From Clostridium_AM sp900759715 (GTDB lineage Bacteria; Bacillota; Clostridia; Clostridiales; Clostridiaceae), in NCBI GenBank assembly GCA_900759715.1, contig CAAEXF010000103.1, positions 62,001 through 126,000 on the forward strand: DNA of 64,000 bases, read 5' to 3'. The translations under genes were made by a program, and so were the position numbers. Under the pieces are notes generated by a model that was not told the DNA's origin, did no database searches, and saw only the letters and a program-made list of their open reading frames with translations. Shown piece after piece: positions 8,894-17,719 of the stretch. The first letter of the stretch is position 1. The number at the start of each line of letters is the position of its first letter.

Positions 8894-9604
8894 TTAGTTC
8901 TCTTGTCCTATTTTAGTTAAATCTTTATATTCATCTAATAGTAAGTTATACAAATCCTTAACACTTATTGAAGTTTCATATATAATATTTCCTAAAGTAT
9001 ATAATTTTCCATCTTTAATTCCGATAATTCTCGTATGACTTTTAGCTGGAAATCTATATCCTTTAGCTTCAAAATCTTTATCATAATCATACGAATTATC
9101 CTTAAATGGAACATAGTAAATATAAAAGTTATCAACGTTTCCTATATATTTAATTTTCAGTTTTTCTAATTCATCACTTGAGTAACCATGATGTGACCTA
9201 AATTCTTTTATAATTTTTTCATTATCTTTATTTATCTTATACTCAGTAACCGAAAACTTTTTAATTGAATTTTCATTTAAGACTTTACCTTTAACAGATT
9301 TGATATTTTGATTTACATTTAAACTGTATATCTCATTAGAAACATATGCTTTTTTAGGAATTAATGTCACTATTTTTTTATCATCACTTACATTCATAAG
9401 AGTATTAATTATTTTGCCTTTGCTATCTGTTATACTTACATTTCCATCCAATGTTTTAATATCAACTGCAATATTAAATTTTATATGCCAAGACTTATCA
9501 GTTTCTATATTAATTTGTTGTTGAAATTCTTTAGCATAAGTACAAATTGAAAAAGTTAATGTTAACAAAAATGCTAAGACTAATATTTTTAATATTTTAC
9601 TCAT
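8894..9604 (-). CDS. Exported protein with a bacterial Ig-like domain
   Basis: 236 residues with a clear signal peptide (about 1-24, ending TYA-KE). Residues about 28-120 resemble the SbsA/Big_5 Ig-like domain: W-HIKFN-AVD, VSITDSKGK, IVTLIPKKAYVSNEIYSLNV and a closing FSVTEY strand. The C-terminal half (about 125-236) has repeated Tyr-rich strands and no family I recognise. It probably acts outside the membrane or in the wall. It is monocistronic, with GAGAGGAG before the ATG. Confidence 0.65.
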   Translation of the reverse strand: MSKILKILVLAFLLTLTFSICTYAKEFQQQINIETDKSWHIKFNIAVDIKTLDGNVSITDSKGKIINTLMNVSDDKKIVTLIPKKAYVSNEIYSLNVNQNIKSVKGKVLNENSIKKFSVTEYKINKDNEKIIKEFRSHHGYSSDELEKLKIKYIGNVDNFYIYYVPFKDNSYDYDKDFEAKGYRFPAKSHTRIIGIKDGKLYTLGNIIYETSISVKDLYNLLLDEYKDLTKIGQEN

Positions 9605-9827
9605 ATAGTCACTCCTCTCAAAATTTATTTGATAATATTCTACGATTGAAACGTAATATCTTACAATTGTACAACAATTACATAACTAATCTTTCTTATC
9701 TAAATCAATCTTAAACAACACTATTAAATTAATATATCATATACATATCATAACGTATTTTCACTTTTTTATCAAAATATGGATTGATTGAATAAAATTT
9801 ATGTAAAAATCTATGCTATCGGTACTT

Positions 9828-10061
9828 TATAAAGTGAAACTTACTTCAGGTGGGGTTTTAGTTTACAACCCTGGGCGATTCCGCCCGTTAAATGCCATTT
9901 AGGCATTTAACCCCATCTGAAGTTTAGTTGAACGAATCCAGGGACGTAGACGCTCTTTACTTCCACCTTGGAGAAAAGTAGAGAACCAAAATCTATGATT
10001 TTGTGTGAATCACTTTCACAGAGTGTGATGGGAGTATTAGAGCGGGTAGTCATCGGATAAA
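9828..10061 (+). repeat. Dispersed structured repeat family B, copy B2, with nested modules
   Basis: A diverged, enlarged B copy. Its first stem reads CTTCAGGTGGGGTT ... ACCCCATCTGAAG, so A-T pairs of B1/B3 have become G-C pairs. The loop of this stem carries the double hairpin module D (9871-9911). The second stem loop carries a family A module (about 9985-10030: CCAAAATCTATGATTTTG then CACTTTCACAGAGTG). The conserved end GAGCGGGTAGTCATCGG is unchanged. Confidence 0.75.
9871..9911 (+). repeat. Double-hairpin module D nested in B2
   Basis: Two abutting hairpins: GGGCG-attc-CGCCC, directly followed by GTTAAATGCC-ATTTA-GGCATTTAAC. The same arrangement with different but still pairing arms is at 22899-22961. 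Confidence 0.7.
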
Positions 10062-10096
10062 TGAAAAGGTACTTCTACTGATAACTATTTCAATAT

Positions 10097-10126
10097 TTGT
10101 ATATAGCTTATAAATTTTGTTATAAT
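10097..10126 (+). promoter_or_regulatory. Candidate sigma-A promoter for the first two-component system
   Basis: TTGTAT, an 18-bp spacer, then TATAAT, about 150 bp before the response-regulator start. The -35 box is weak. This is read by eye only. Confidence 0.35.
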
Positions 10127-10274
10127 TTAACACGGGGCATTTTTGTTTATTTATTAAATTTCTGCTTTAAATTAGAAAATTGATTCACATAAAGAATATA
10201 TTTATAGTTTTGCAGTAAGATTAAATACTTTTTCTGTAAATCTTAGATAATAATAAAATCTGGGGGGATAAAAC

Positions 10275-10976
10275 TTGAACGAAAAAATACTTATAGTTGA
10301 TGATGAAAAGAGCATTTTAAATGTATTAACCTATGCGTTAAAAAAAGAAGGTTATCATATAGAAAGAGCCTATGATGGTCAAGAAGCACTTGATAAAGTA
10401 AAAAGCTTTAATCCACATATAGTAATTTTAGATTTGATGCTTCCTGTAATCAATGGTTATGATGTGTGCAAAAAACTTGAAGGCGAAAATATTGGCATTA
10501 TTATGCTTACAGCTAAAAATGACATTGTGGACAAAATATTAGGGCTGGAATTAGGTGCAGATGATTATTTGACCAAGCCTTTTGACATAAGAGAAGTAAT
10601 TGCAAGAGTGAAGTCTCTATCGAGAAGATTTAAAAAAACAGTAAGTGAAAAAAATGATAACAATACAATTGACATTGCAGATCTTCATATTAATCAAAAA
10701 CAAAGAACTGTAAGTCTAAAAAATCTACAACTTGACTTTACTCCAATGGAATTTGATTTACTATATCTGCTTCTTTCAAATCCAAATATAGTGTATTCAA
10801 GAGATCAGCTTTTAAATACGGTTTGGGGCATGGATTATGTTGGAGGCACTCGAACTGTTGATACACACATACAGAGAATAAGACGAAAATTAGGTGATAA
10901 ATATCAAAATTTAATACATACCATCCACGGCATAGGTTACAAAGGAGTTGATGAACTTCTTGAAGATAGGAATTAA
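10275..10976 (+). CDS. OmpR/PhoB-family response regulator
   Basis: 233 residues: receiver domain (about 3-115; acidic DD 9-10, phosphoacceptor Asp53 in ILDLMLP, Lys in LTKPF) and a winged-helix DNA-binding domain (about 130-230) ending in GYKG. The TTG start is supported by TGGGGGGAT 6 bp upstream, and no better ATG exists. It overlaps the kinase gene by about 26-29 bp, so the pair is translationally coupled. The third gene downstream, an exported propeller-like protein, may be part of the same response. The signal is unknown. Confidence 0.93.
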   Translation: MNEKILIVDDEKSILNVLTYALKKEGYHIERAYDGQEALDKVKSFNPHIVILDLMLPVINGYDVCKKLEGENIGIIMLTAKNDIVDKILGLELGADDYLTKPFDIREVIARVKSLSRRFKKTVSEKNDNNTIDIADLHINQKQRTVSLKNLQLDFTPMEFDLLYLLLSNPNIVYSRDQLLNTVWGMDYVGGTRTVDTHIQRIRRKLGDKYQNLIHTIHGIGYKGVDELLEDRN

Positions 10977-12417
10977 ATTTAAGCTCATTGCCTTTACAGC
11001 CTCGCTTTTGTTAACAGTTATATTGTTTTTGAGTATTTTAGTACTTAATGGTATAAAAAGTTATCAAAATAAAGAAGTTGAAGCAGCTTTATTTAAACAA
11101 AAGGACATGTTTGAGCAGTATTTTAGTGAACGTTCCAGCTCAAGCAACAATAACTCTGCTGACAATAATATTCAACTTGCAAGAGGAAGTATATTCAATA
11201 AACCCTGGCTTAGAAATATACCTGCCAGTGTCTATAATACAAAAGGAGAACTTCTTTCAGGATTTAAAACCGACGGAAAATTGAATGAAAATAAAGATAA
11301 AGAATCTATGATACAATACGCTATTGATGGTAAAGTATCTTATGTGAAAGTTAATGATGTAATATATTTTTATTCACCAATTAAATATAAGAATAATATA
11401 GTAGCAATTTTAGAACTTGAATATTCCGTTAAGGAAAATAGCTTATTTTATAATAACATAAAGAAAATGTTTCTAATTACAGGTTGTTTTGCTCTTGTGC
11501 TAGGTATAATTCTTGGGATTTTTTATTTTTTAACTCTTACTAGAGACATATATAAGATGAAAAATTCAGTGGAAAATATTCAAAAAGGTAATTTCGATAA
11601 AATAGAGCAAATTGATCGTAATGATGAATTAGGAGAATTAAGCAAAGGCTTAATCTTTATGAGCGATACTATAGAAAAGAACATTGAAGAACTAAAAATT
11701 GAAAGAGATACTCTAAGTGTTGCTGTAGACAAGTTAGAAAAAATGGATAAACAGCAGAAAGAATTTATAGGCAATGTGACTCATGAATTTAAGACCCCAA
11801 TTACTACTATAAAAGCCTATGCAGATTTGATTGAAATTTATAATAAAGATTTAGATTTAATTGAAGAAGGGACCTCAAATATATCAAAAGAGTGTGATCG
11901 CTTAACAACTATGGTAGACAGTGTTTTGAATTTATCTGCTTTAGAAAAGTATGATTTTCAAATACATAAAAATGAAGTAAATCTAAAAGAAATATTAGAT
12001 CAAATTTGTAATAGAATGATGGGTAAAATTAAGAAAAACAACTTAACATTAGAGTGTGATATTGAAGATATTATTACTACTACAGATGAAGAGAACTTGC
12101 GACATATTGTCATTAACTTGATCGATAATGCCATAAAATATAATAAACCTAATGGAAGCATACATATTTCCTGCCATAGAAATGAAGATAAAATAATTTT
12201 AACAGTGGAAGACACTGGTATAGGCATAGCTGAGGATGCTTTAGATAAAATTTTTGAGCCCTTTTATAGAGTTGAAAGCCATCGAAGCAGAGAAACTGGT
12301 GGAGCAGGTTTAGGACTAGCTCTGGTAAAAAAATTGGTAGAAAAACAAAGAGGTACAATAAAAGTAGCTTCTAAGTTAAAGGAAGGTTCCAAATTCTATA
12401 TTGAATTTTCTATATAA
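10948..12417 (+). CDS. Membrane sensor histidine kinase
   Basis: About 489 residues: first membrane helix (about 8-30), extracellular sensor region (about 31-170), second helix (about 174-197), HAMP linker, dimerisation domain with THEFKTP (phospho-His, about residue 277) and an ATPase domain with N, G1 (DTGIG), F and G2 (GAGLGLAL) boxes. The start is either TTG at 10948 or the adjacent ATG at 10951. The AAAGGAG site (10941-10947) is very close to both, so I cannot choose. It is coupled to the response regulator upstream. The sensed signal cannot be inferred. Confidence 0.93.
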   Translation: MMNFLKIGIKFKLIAFTASLLLTVILFLSILVLNGIKSYQNKEVEAALFKQKDMFEQYFSERSSSSNNNSADNNIQLARGSIFNKPWLRNIPASVYNTKGELLSGFKTDGKLNENKDKESMIQYAIDGKVSYVKVNDVIYFYSPIKYKNNIVAILELEYSVKENSLFYNNIKKMFLITGCFALVLGIILGIFYFLTLTRDIYKMKNSVENIQKGNFDKIEQIDRNDELGELSKGLIFMSDTIEKNIEELKIERDTLSVAVDKLEKMDKQQKEFIGNVTHEFKTPITTIKAYADLIEIYNKDLDLIEEGTSNISKECDRLTTMVDSVLNLSALEKYDFQIHKNEVNLKEILDQICNRMMGKIKKNNLTLECDIEDIITTTDEENLRHIVINLIDNAIKYNKPNGSIHISCHRNEDKIILTVEDTGIGIAEDALDKIFEPFYRVESHRSRETGGAGLGLALVKKLVEKQRGTIKVASKLKEGSKFYIEFSI

Positions 12418-12503
12418 AGTTTACAAATTTGTGACATTTATTGATACTTTTGTGAATATTTTTTGTTATTATAACCTCAGAAAGATTAAAGGAGGAAAAT
12501 TCA

Positions 12504-13868
12504 ATGAGTAGGAAAAAGATCATATCACTAATTTTAACAGTAGGAATTATAGGTAGTATAAGTCAGTTTGTAATTACCCATAACACTTCTGCTTCATCTA
12601 GAAAAGATATAAAAGTAATGGCATACAAGTCATCTGCTAAAGCCAACGAAAACGGATTTCAAATTGATAAATACGCAAATATTGAAAGTGTAGCATGGCT
12701 TAATGAAAGTGAAGTTTTAACTTTAACTAAAAAAAGTGAATTCAAGAATCCTGATTCCACTAGAATTATAAGATACTGCAGCATTTATAATTTAAATACC
12801 AAGGCTTCTAAAGACTTTAAAAATGTGGACATCGATGAATTCTTAGGTGTATCTCCTGATAAAAAATATGTTCTTTATGCAGAGGCGAGAACTATTCCTA
12901 AAATTGGCGGTGAAGAATGGAAAAAGGCTCTTGATTCAGGAGATTTGCTTCATAAAAATGTAAAGCTATTAAATTTATCTACAGGAGAAATTACAGCCGT
13001 AAATACGGAAAAGCTTAATAGTGATGCAGAATTTATATGGGTAGGTAAAAATAAAATTTTAGCAAATTATTTTCGAAAATGGGCAATTATTGATACTACA
13101 GGTAAAGTATATGCTGATGGAAGTTATAAGGCTGGTAAACTGGATTCTGCCTGGATATCCGGTACTGATGATATTAAAGATTTAGGAAACAGTGTAGAAG
13201 GAAAGTTTTATTATACTCAAGATGAAAATGGAAAAGAAGGAGTTAAATTATGCACTGTAGATATTAAGACTAAAGAAATAACCACTATTTTCTCAAATCA
13301 ATATTCTCTACATGCAGATAAAAAGGGTAAAACCATTATAATTGATAATTTTAATAATAATGGTGAAGCGTCTTCTGATGGAGTTTATGTAAATAGAACC
13401 TTTGGAGCCCTTGTTTTGAATGAATCAGGTAAAACAACTCAAGAGATTAAACTGCCTAAAGGTATAACTACCAAGGGATCATTTAAATCTGAGTATATAC
13501 TATCTCCTGATGGCAGTAAGGCTGCCTATATTGAAACTGCTTCCTGCATAGGTTCCAATAATAATAATAATAATAATAACCCTGATGATTCTATTAAAGT
13601 TATAGATACTCACAGTGGAGCTATAAAAGAGATAGTCAAGCTTTCCAGCTTAAAAGATAAGAATGCTCCAGACAACTATGCTATAGTTAAAAAAGCAAAA
13701 CAAGATGGTAGCATTGAAGAAAGAAGGATAATTGTGCCTCAATACTTTTCAAATATACGTTGGGATAGCACAGGTACAGCTCTATCCTTTACTTGTGGAG
13801 ACTCCGTTTTTGCTAACAACACAAGCACTGCTCCTATAAATACTTATATTGTTAGCTTCGACAACTAA
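12504..13868 (+). CDS. Exported beta-propeller-like (TolB-like) protein
   Basis: 454 residues with a signal peptide (about 1-30). The mature part shows recurring propeller blades with phrases such as SPDKKYVLYAEA, LLNLSTGEI, LSPDGSKAAYIE and WDSTGTALSF, typical of TolB/WD40-like DPP4-type propellers. No catalytic domain is attached. A run of eight Asn (near residue 355), encoded by seven AAT codons and one AAC, lies in a loop. It follows the kinase gene by 86 bp with its own AAAGGAGG site, so it may be a target or accessory sensor protein of that two-component system. The role is inferred from position only. Confidence 0.7.
   Translation: MSRKKIISLILTVGIIGSISQFVITHNTSASSRKDIKVMAYKSSAKANENGFQIDKYANIESVAWLNESEVLTLTKKSEFKNPDSTRIIRYCSIYNLNTKASKDFKNVDIDEFLGVSPDKKYVLYAEARTIPKIGGEEWKKALDSGDLLHKNVKLLNLSTGEITAVNTEKLNSDAEFIWVGKNKILANYFRKWAIIDTTGKVYADGSYKAGKLDSAWISGTDDIKDLGNSVEGKFYYTQDENGKEGVKLCTVDIKTKEITTIFSNQYSLHADKKGKTIIIDNFNNNGEASSDGVYVNRTFGALVLNESGKTTQEIKLPKGITTKGSFKSEYILSPDGSKAAYIETASCIGSNNNNNNNNPDDSIKVIDTHSGAIKEIVKLSSLKDKNAPDNYAIVKKAKQDGSIEERRIIVPQYFSNIRWDSTGTALSFTCGDSVFANNTSTAPINTYIVSFDN
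13559..13582 (+). repeat. AAT trinucleotide run inside the propeller gene
   Basis: Seven consecutive AAT codons followed by AAC. Slippage here would change the Asn run by whole codons and leave the frame intact. Confidence 0.8.
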
Positions 13869-13891
13869 AACTTTGAATTTTCGTGTATATG

Positions 13892-13912
13892 GGAGGTACT
13901 TTTGTATCTCCT
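13892..13912 (+). terminator. Candidate terminator of the propeller gene
   Basis: GGAGGTAC-tttt-GTATCTCC (8-bp stem with one G-T pair) followed by TTAAAAATA, 24 bp past the stop codon. Confidence 0.5.
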
Positions 13913-13929
13913 TAAAAATAATTATTATA

Positions 13930-14033
13930 TTAAATAAAAAGAACCATAAGTAGATTAATGATTAAAAATCCACTTACAGTTCTTTCATAATAGAGCACGT
14001 AATAATCTAAGTTGCACCACTATAGATAACATA
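13930..14033 (+). repeat. Dispersed repeat family C, copy C2
   Basis: About 97% identical by eye to C1 (7814-7922), with the same hairpin (AGAACCATAAGTAGATT / AATCCACTTACAGTTCT) and the same 19-21 bp units at its right end. Here it continues into a long degenerate array of similar units. Confidence 0.8.
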
Positions 14034-14375
14034 CATTACCATACTATGATGTTTCCACCATAATAAAGCAGTTCATTACCTATAATAATGGTTTCTTCGA
14101 CTATATAAAATATCTACACAACTATACATAACCTCACGGCTATATATAATCATTTCAACACTTCATATAATCTTAGCTCGACCCTATATCATAAGTTGGA
14201 ACCTTTATATAATCATTAGACTATATAAAAGCTTTTCCCCACAATATAGAGTCTTCCCTCTGACTATATATAAGCTATTATAAAATAACCTACATATAAT
14301 CTTTGGTCGATTCATATATACCTCTTTCAAAGCATATATGAATCTTCGCTCAACTGTCACATACCCTATGCTATT
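14018..14375 (+). repeat. Degenerate 21-bp tandem array
   Basis: About 16 diverged units, each starting near CTATATAATC followed by a pyrimidine-rich stretch. Unit starts by eye are 14038, 14059, 14080, 14101, 14122, 14141, 14162, 14183, 14204, 14221, 14242, 14264, 14291, 14312, 14333 and 14354. Spacing is mostly exactly 21 bp. The array directly extends copy C2. It fills almost the whole gap before the gene ending at 14421, and no reading frame is apparent. Confidence 0.65.
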
Positions 14376-14420
14376 ATAGTAACCTCTTTATGTTTATTAT
14401 ATTCTGGTAATTTTTATGAT

Positions 14421-15329
14421 TTATTTTATAAGGTCAAAATCTTTTAAAATCTTCACTCTCTTTACAGCTATATAACAAACCCAAATTTTTGTAACACTCC
14501 TAGCTGTTTCACTATCTATTCCCCAGGAAAAATTAGGGCTCCAAAAGCCATCCTCCTTCAAGGTATTAAGCCAAAAGGATAAGTTTTTTTCCACAAAAGG
14601 CTCAACTAGTTTATACCACTGTGATTTAGGTGAATCTACTAAATCCAAAGGCTGTGGCACATATTCCGTCCATTTACTCTCATCAGTACAAAGACAACCT
14701 AGTATTCTTCTCTCCATAGATTTTATAGCTATATCGTCAATTGAAGTAGAGTTTAATTCTTTCAGTACTATAAACAATTCCTGCATACAATAACAATCAT
14801 GTTCATCACAAGGTTCATTGCTATTTAAAAACTCTATACATCTGGCTGCTATTTCATAACCCAAAGACTTTTGTCCATCATTTCCATATTTAATAAAAGC
14901 TGAAGCAATAACAGCACAAGGATTAGGACTAAACTTAGTGTCAGCTGCATAAGCCCACCAAGGCGCATGCGGAAAGTTCTCCACTTCCTTTGGCACCTTC
15001 TCCCAAAAGGACGGTGTTTTTTGAATGGTCTTTTCAAAGTAACTTAGCAAGTTTTTAAACCAAGGCTCTTCGCAGTTAAGCTTACAATCATATGCAATAA
15101 GAATCGCTTCTGTAGATGCTATACTTGATGATGCTGGTAATAAAATATCCGCTTCTAGTCCATTTCCAAAACCACCATCACTATTTTGATATTTAACTAA
15201 CTCTGACACTATAGCTTCCTTACTTCCATTATTAAAAAGATAATTCCACTTTGCTTTTTCAATGTCTCTAGCATTATTAAATATGTGCTTCTGTATACTT
15301 TCCATTTGAGTTTTTTGTAACTTTTCCAT
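14421..15329 (-). CDS. Alpha-toroid (prenyltransferase/squalene-cyclase-like fold) protein of unknown function
   Basis: 302 residues, soluble. The segment QNSDGGFGNGLEAD (about 48-61) is the QW-like repeat of alpha/alpha-toroid proteins, and the pattern recurs as EDGFWSPNFSWG near the C-terminus. A similar protein family is common in Firmicutes without known reaction. I see no catalytic Asp-rich motif that would make it a cyclase. I place the start at the ATG at 15329 because the GAGGTG ribosome site would fall inside the reading frame if the upstream GTG (15341) were used. It is separated by 48 bp from the AraC gene upstream and is probably co-transcribed with it. Confidence 0.65.
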   Translation of the reverse strand: MEKLQKTQMESIQKHIFNNARDIEKAKWNYLFNNGSKEAIVSELVKYQNSDGGFGNGLEADILLPASSSIASTEAILIAYDCKLNCEEPWFKNLLSYFEKTIQKTPSFWEKVPKEVENFPHAPWWAYAADTKFSPNPCAVIASAFIKYGNDGQKSLGYEIAARCIEFLNSNEPCDEHDCYCMQELFIVLKELNSTSIDDIAIKSMERRILGCLCTDESKWTEYVPQPLDLVDSPKSQWYKLVEPFVEKNLSFWLNTLKEDGFWSPNFSWGIDSETARSVTKIWVCYIAVKRVKILKDFDLIK

Positions 15330-15377
15330 AGCGCACCTCACAAATTTTATTTTGTACTATGAATTTAGTTTACTGTC

Positions 15378-16253
15378 TTAATCTATTTTGGTATTGTAAA
15401 AATGCGACATTCCTTTATTTAACCCTTCAATAGATTTCGATGGAGTGCTGCCATGATATTTTTTAAAATCATTGATCATATGGGCTTGATCTGAATAACC
15501 ATAATTATAGGTAATATCACTAAAACTTAAGTTTCTTTTGTAGACTAAATCTTTCCATATATTTTGATATCTAACTAAGCTGCAGCATTTTTTAGGAGTT
15601 ATACCTATGTATTCTCTAAAGATACGTTCTAATTGACGTGAACTAACACAGGTATACTGACTAATATCAAGGATTGTTGTTACACCTTTAGATTGTAAAA
15701 TATGATATACTCCGTTTAATAAGTTGTTATTGCTAAAAGGCTTGTTATAAAGCTTTCTAAGTAATAATCTTTCCACATGATATACCCTTTCTTTGATTTG
15801 GGAGTGTTGTATAACTATGTCCTCTATTTCCTTTTTCAAACTCTTAAAATATCTATCTACCTCTGAAAATTCATTACAAGCTTTAGGTAAATCCTTATCA
15901 GAAAACAAATTGACAGCCCAAAAATTAAAGCGAATACCGAAAGTAGAAACTATAGCTGATTTTTTCACTTCTGCTGTATAAAAAGGAGAATCGTTTATAC
16001 TGCAAAACAGGTTGTCTAATTTGTTATTGCAGTAATCTATATCGAATATAATGTCCATGCAGCAATCTGGAATCACCAAATTTTTGCTTAAATTACTTAC
16101 AGTTGATTCCTTATTTCTATAAGGTACAGGACTACCCCAAAAGCATCTGATATAAGGTTTTAAATCATTACAAGGTATAATTTCCATATAGGTATCTGAT
16201 TTATTTAGTATATTAGCGGTTATTGGCTTAAATAAATTTGATAGTTCTTGCAC
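15378..16253 (-). CDS. AraC-family transcriptional regulator
   Basis: 291 residues. The N-terminal domain (about 20-150; MEIIPCNDLKPYIRCFWGS) resembles the DUF6597-type sensor domain of AraC regulators. The C-terminal part has two helix-turn-helix units (about 185-285), with SSRQLERIFREYIGITPKK and YGYSDQAHMINDFKKYHG segments. It starts at GTG. A later in-frame ATG (residue 23) has no ribosome site. It precedes the toroid-fold gene on the same strand. The ligand is unknown. Confidence 0.88.
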   Translation of the reverse strand: MQELSNLFKPITANILNKSDTYMEIIPCNDLKPYIRCFWGSPVPYRNKESTVSNLSKNLVIPDCCMDIIFDIDYCNNKLDNLFCSINDSPFYTAEVKKSAIVSTFGIRFNFWAVNLFSDKDLPKACNEFSEVDRYFKSLKKEIEDIVIQHSQIKERVYHVERLLLRKLYNKPFSNNNLLNGVYHILQSKGVTTILDISQYTCVSSRQLERIFREYIGITPKKCCSLVRYQNIWKDLVYKRNLSFSDITYNYGYSDQAHMINDFKKYHGSTPSKSIEGLNKGMSHFYNTKID

Positions 16254-16305
16254 CTATTTCACCACCTATTAAATGGAGTTATATTCTTTTACAAATACAT
16301 TAATT

Positions 16306-17376
16306 TTAACCAATAACTTGTACTACTTTTCCTTCTTGGTCTCTTATTTCTGTTTTTTCTATTTTAAACTTTATCTTTTTCATTGTATTTAAAGTAAAAC
16401 TTTTTTCCTTTGGAATTAATTCCGAAGCTATTTCAAGTGCTGTTTCTTTGCTTATCATAAGTTCTAAATCATTTTCATCAACCTTCACCGCTGGCTCTTT
16501 AGAATAAGTAATAATTATATTGCTTTCCTTACCAATAAGAGTTAAGGGTCTGTCCTTTAGGATACGGCCTTTTAAAACTTTTCCTATAGTTTCAGCTTGG
16601 TGTGCACCTATAGTGATTTCGTAACTTTTCCCGGTAAATAATCCCTTGTTCTCTTTCCAAGAAAGCTTATCATTAAACAGGGTTCCTGTGCTTGATCCGT
16701 CTCTCTCAGCACCTTTTTCTATTAATATTTTTATAACTTCATTATTTAATAAAGAAGTTCTATTTAAATCCGTTATGTATAGATGCATGTATTTAGCAAA
16801 TACCTTTAAAAATTCAGTGCAGTTCCAACACTTTATTGCATCCTCCTCATCTACAGTTATTCCTACTACTTGTAAAAACTCAACTCTTCCATTTTGTGTA
16901 TCCATAGCTGGTAATTCTGGATCTTCAACAAACGCTATAGCTCCTATTAATGAGTCTGTTCCAGCAGCAATTGGTCCGTTAGCATTTAGATAGTGTCCTG
17001 CTTTAAAATAGTTTCCTGTTGAAAATACGTATCTTGCAATGTTTTGAAGAAAATTCAGTGCCCAATTTGGCGGCTCCGTATCTGAAACCTCTTTTTTCAC
17101 TCTAAAAGTAAGTTCAAAACCATATCCGCTGTAATCTGGATCTTCCCATTCTTTTTCGTAAAGCTCTGAAAATCCATATGTAACAAAATGCCAATGTGGA
17201 ATAGGATCTTTTCTTTCATAAACACTTATTCCTTGTAAAGGGTCATTCCCACCTAAGAAGTAAGGTATCATTGTACCATAATGTTTAGGTTCTTGATTTT
17301 CATATATATTTTTTAACGCATCATCAATTGCTTGCCATCCTATAGCTTGTACTTCATCTTTATCTTCTTTACACAT
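16306..17376 (-). CDS. Suppressor-of-fused (SUFU) domain protein
   Basis: 356 residues, soluble. The first about 200 residues match the bacterial SUFU domain: HWHFVTYGFSELY, the SGYGFELTFRV strand, PPNWALNFLQNIARYV and LQVVGITVDEEDAI. The rest (about 210-356) is a charged beta-rich extension. Bacterial SUFU proteins occur in polymorphic-toxin neighbourhoods as candidate immunity proteins and elsewhere as orphans. No toxin gene is adjacent, so its partner is unknown. A GGAGGAA site precedes the ATG. A decayed acetyltransferase gene lies just upstream on the same strand. Confidence 0.82.
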   Translation of the reverse strand: MCKEDKDEVQAIGWQAIDDALKNIYENQEPKHYGTMIPYFLGGNDPLQGISVYERKDPIPHWHFVTYGFSELYEKEWEDPDYSGYGFELTFRVKKEVSDTEPPNWALNFLQNIARYVFSTGNYFKAGHYLNANGPIAAGTDSLIGAIAFVEDPELPAMDTQNGRVEFLQVVGITVDEEDAIKCWNCTEFLKVFAKYMHLYITDLNRTSLLNNEVIKILIEKGAERDGSSTGTLFNDKLSWKENKGLFTGKSYEITIGAHQAETIGKVLKGRILKDRPLTLIGKESNIIITYSKEPAVKVDENDLELMISKETALEIASELIPKEKSFTLNTMKKIKFKIEKTEIRDQEGKVVQVIG

Positions 17377-17400
17377 AACAATTCCTCCTTAAAAGTATAT

Positions 17401-17600
17401 CTAAAACTCTAAAATCATATCATACCACTCAGCACCGCCGTGTACTGATTTAGATACACCTTTATTTTTATATCCAAACTTTGTATAATAATGAATGCAT
17501 TCTTCTTTATATAAAGTTCTATTTCGCTTTTAACACTCCTGAGCATTTTTTCTGCAGCACCTCTATCATAACTCATATTCGGATCTGTATAAACTAAAAA
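17401..17600 (-). pseudogene. Decayed GNAT acetyltransferase (C-terminal remnant)
   Basis: The minus strand encodes the tail of a GNAT N-acetyltransferase in two frames. One reads FLVYTDPNMSYDRGAAEKM and continues to about 17525. The other starts near there and reads YYTKFGYKNKGVS then HGGAEWYDMILEF to a stop at 17401. FGYKNKGVSKS is the usual GNAT beta-alpha end. The acetyl-CoA-binding part is gone: the remnant ends exactly where repeat copy C3 begins. At least one frameshift plus a 5' loss makes it non-functional. Confidence 0.65.
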
Positions 17601-17652
17601 AGAATTGTAAGCAGATTAATTGATTAAAACTCCACTTACAGTTCTTTTATTT
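17597..17652 (+). repeat. Truncated repeat family C, copy C3
   Basis: AAAAGAATTGTAAGCAGATT and the inverted partner CCACTTACAGTTCTTTT form the same hairpin as the left half of C1 and C2. The 21-bp unit part is absent. It abuts the broken acetyltransferase gene. Confidence 0.65.
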
Positions 17653-17719
17653 AACTTCTATTTCTATACCTATGCTAAAAAATTAAACTGAATAACCACT
17701 GTACATTCTTACTACAAAA

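Larger units (their letters stand above)
9605..10274. other. Divergent intergenic region carrying repeat B2
   Basis: 670 bp between an exported-protein gene (minus) and the first two-component system (plus). The only structure I see is the long repeat B2 (9828-10061) and a candidate promoter at 10097-10126. The rest is AT-rich. Confidence 0.5.

Noticed and set aside
14018..14375. Regular short repeats that might be a CRISPR array
   Set aside because: Units are contiguous and diverged with no constant repeat and unique spacer alternation, and there are no cas genes in the window.
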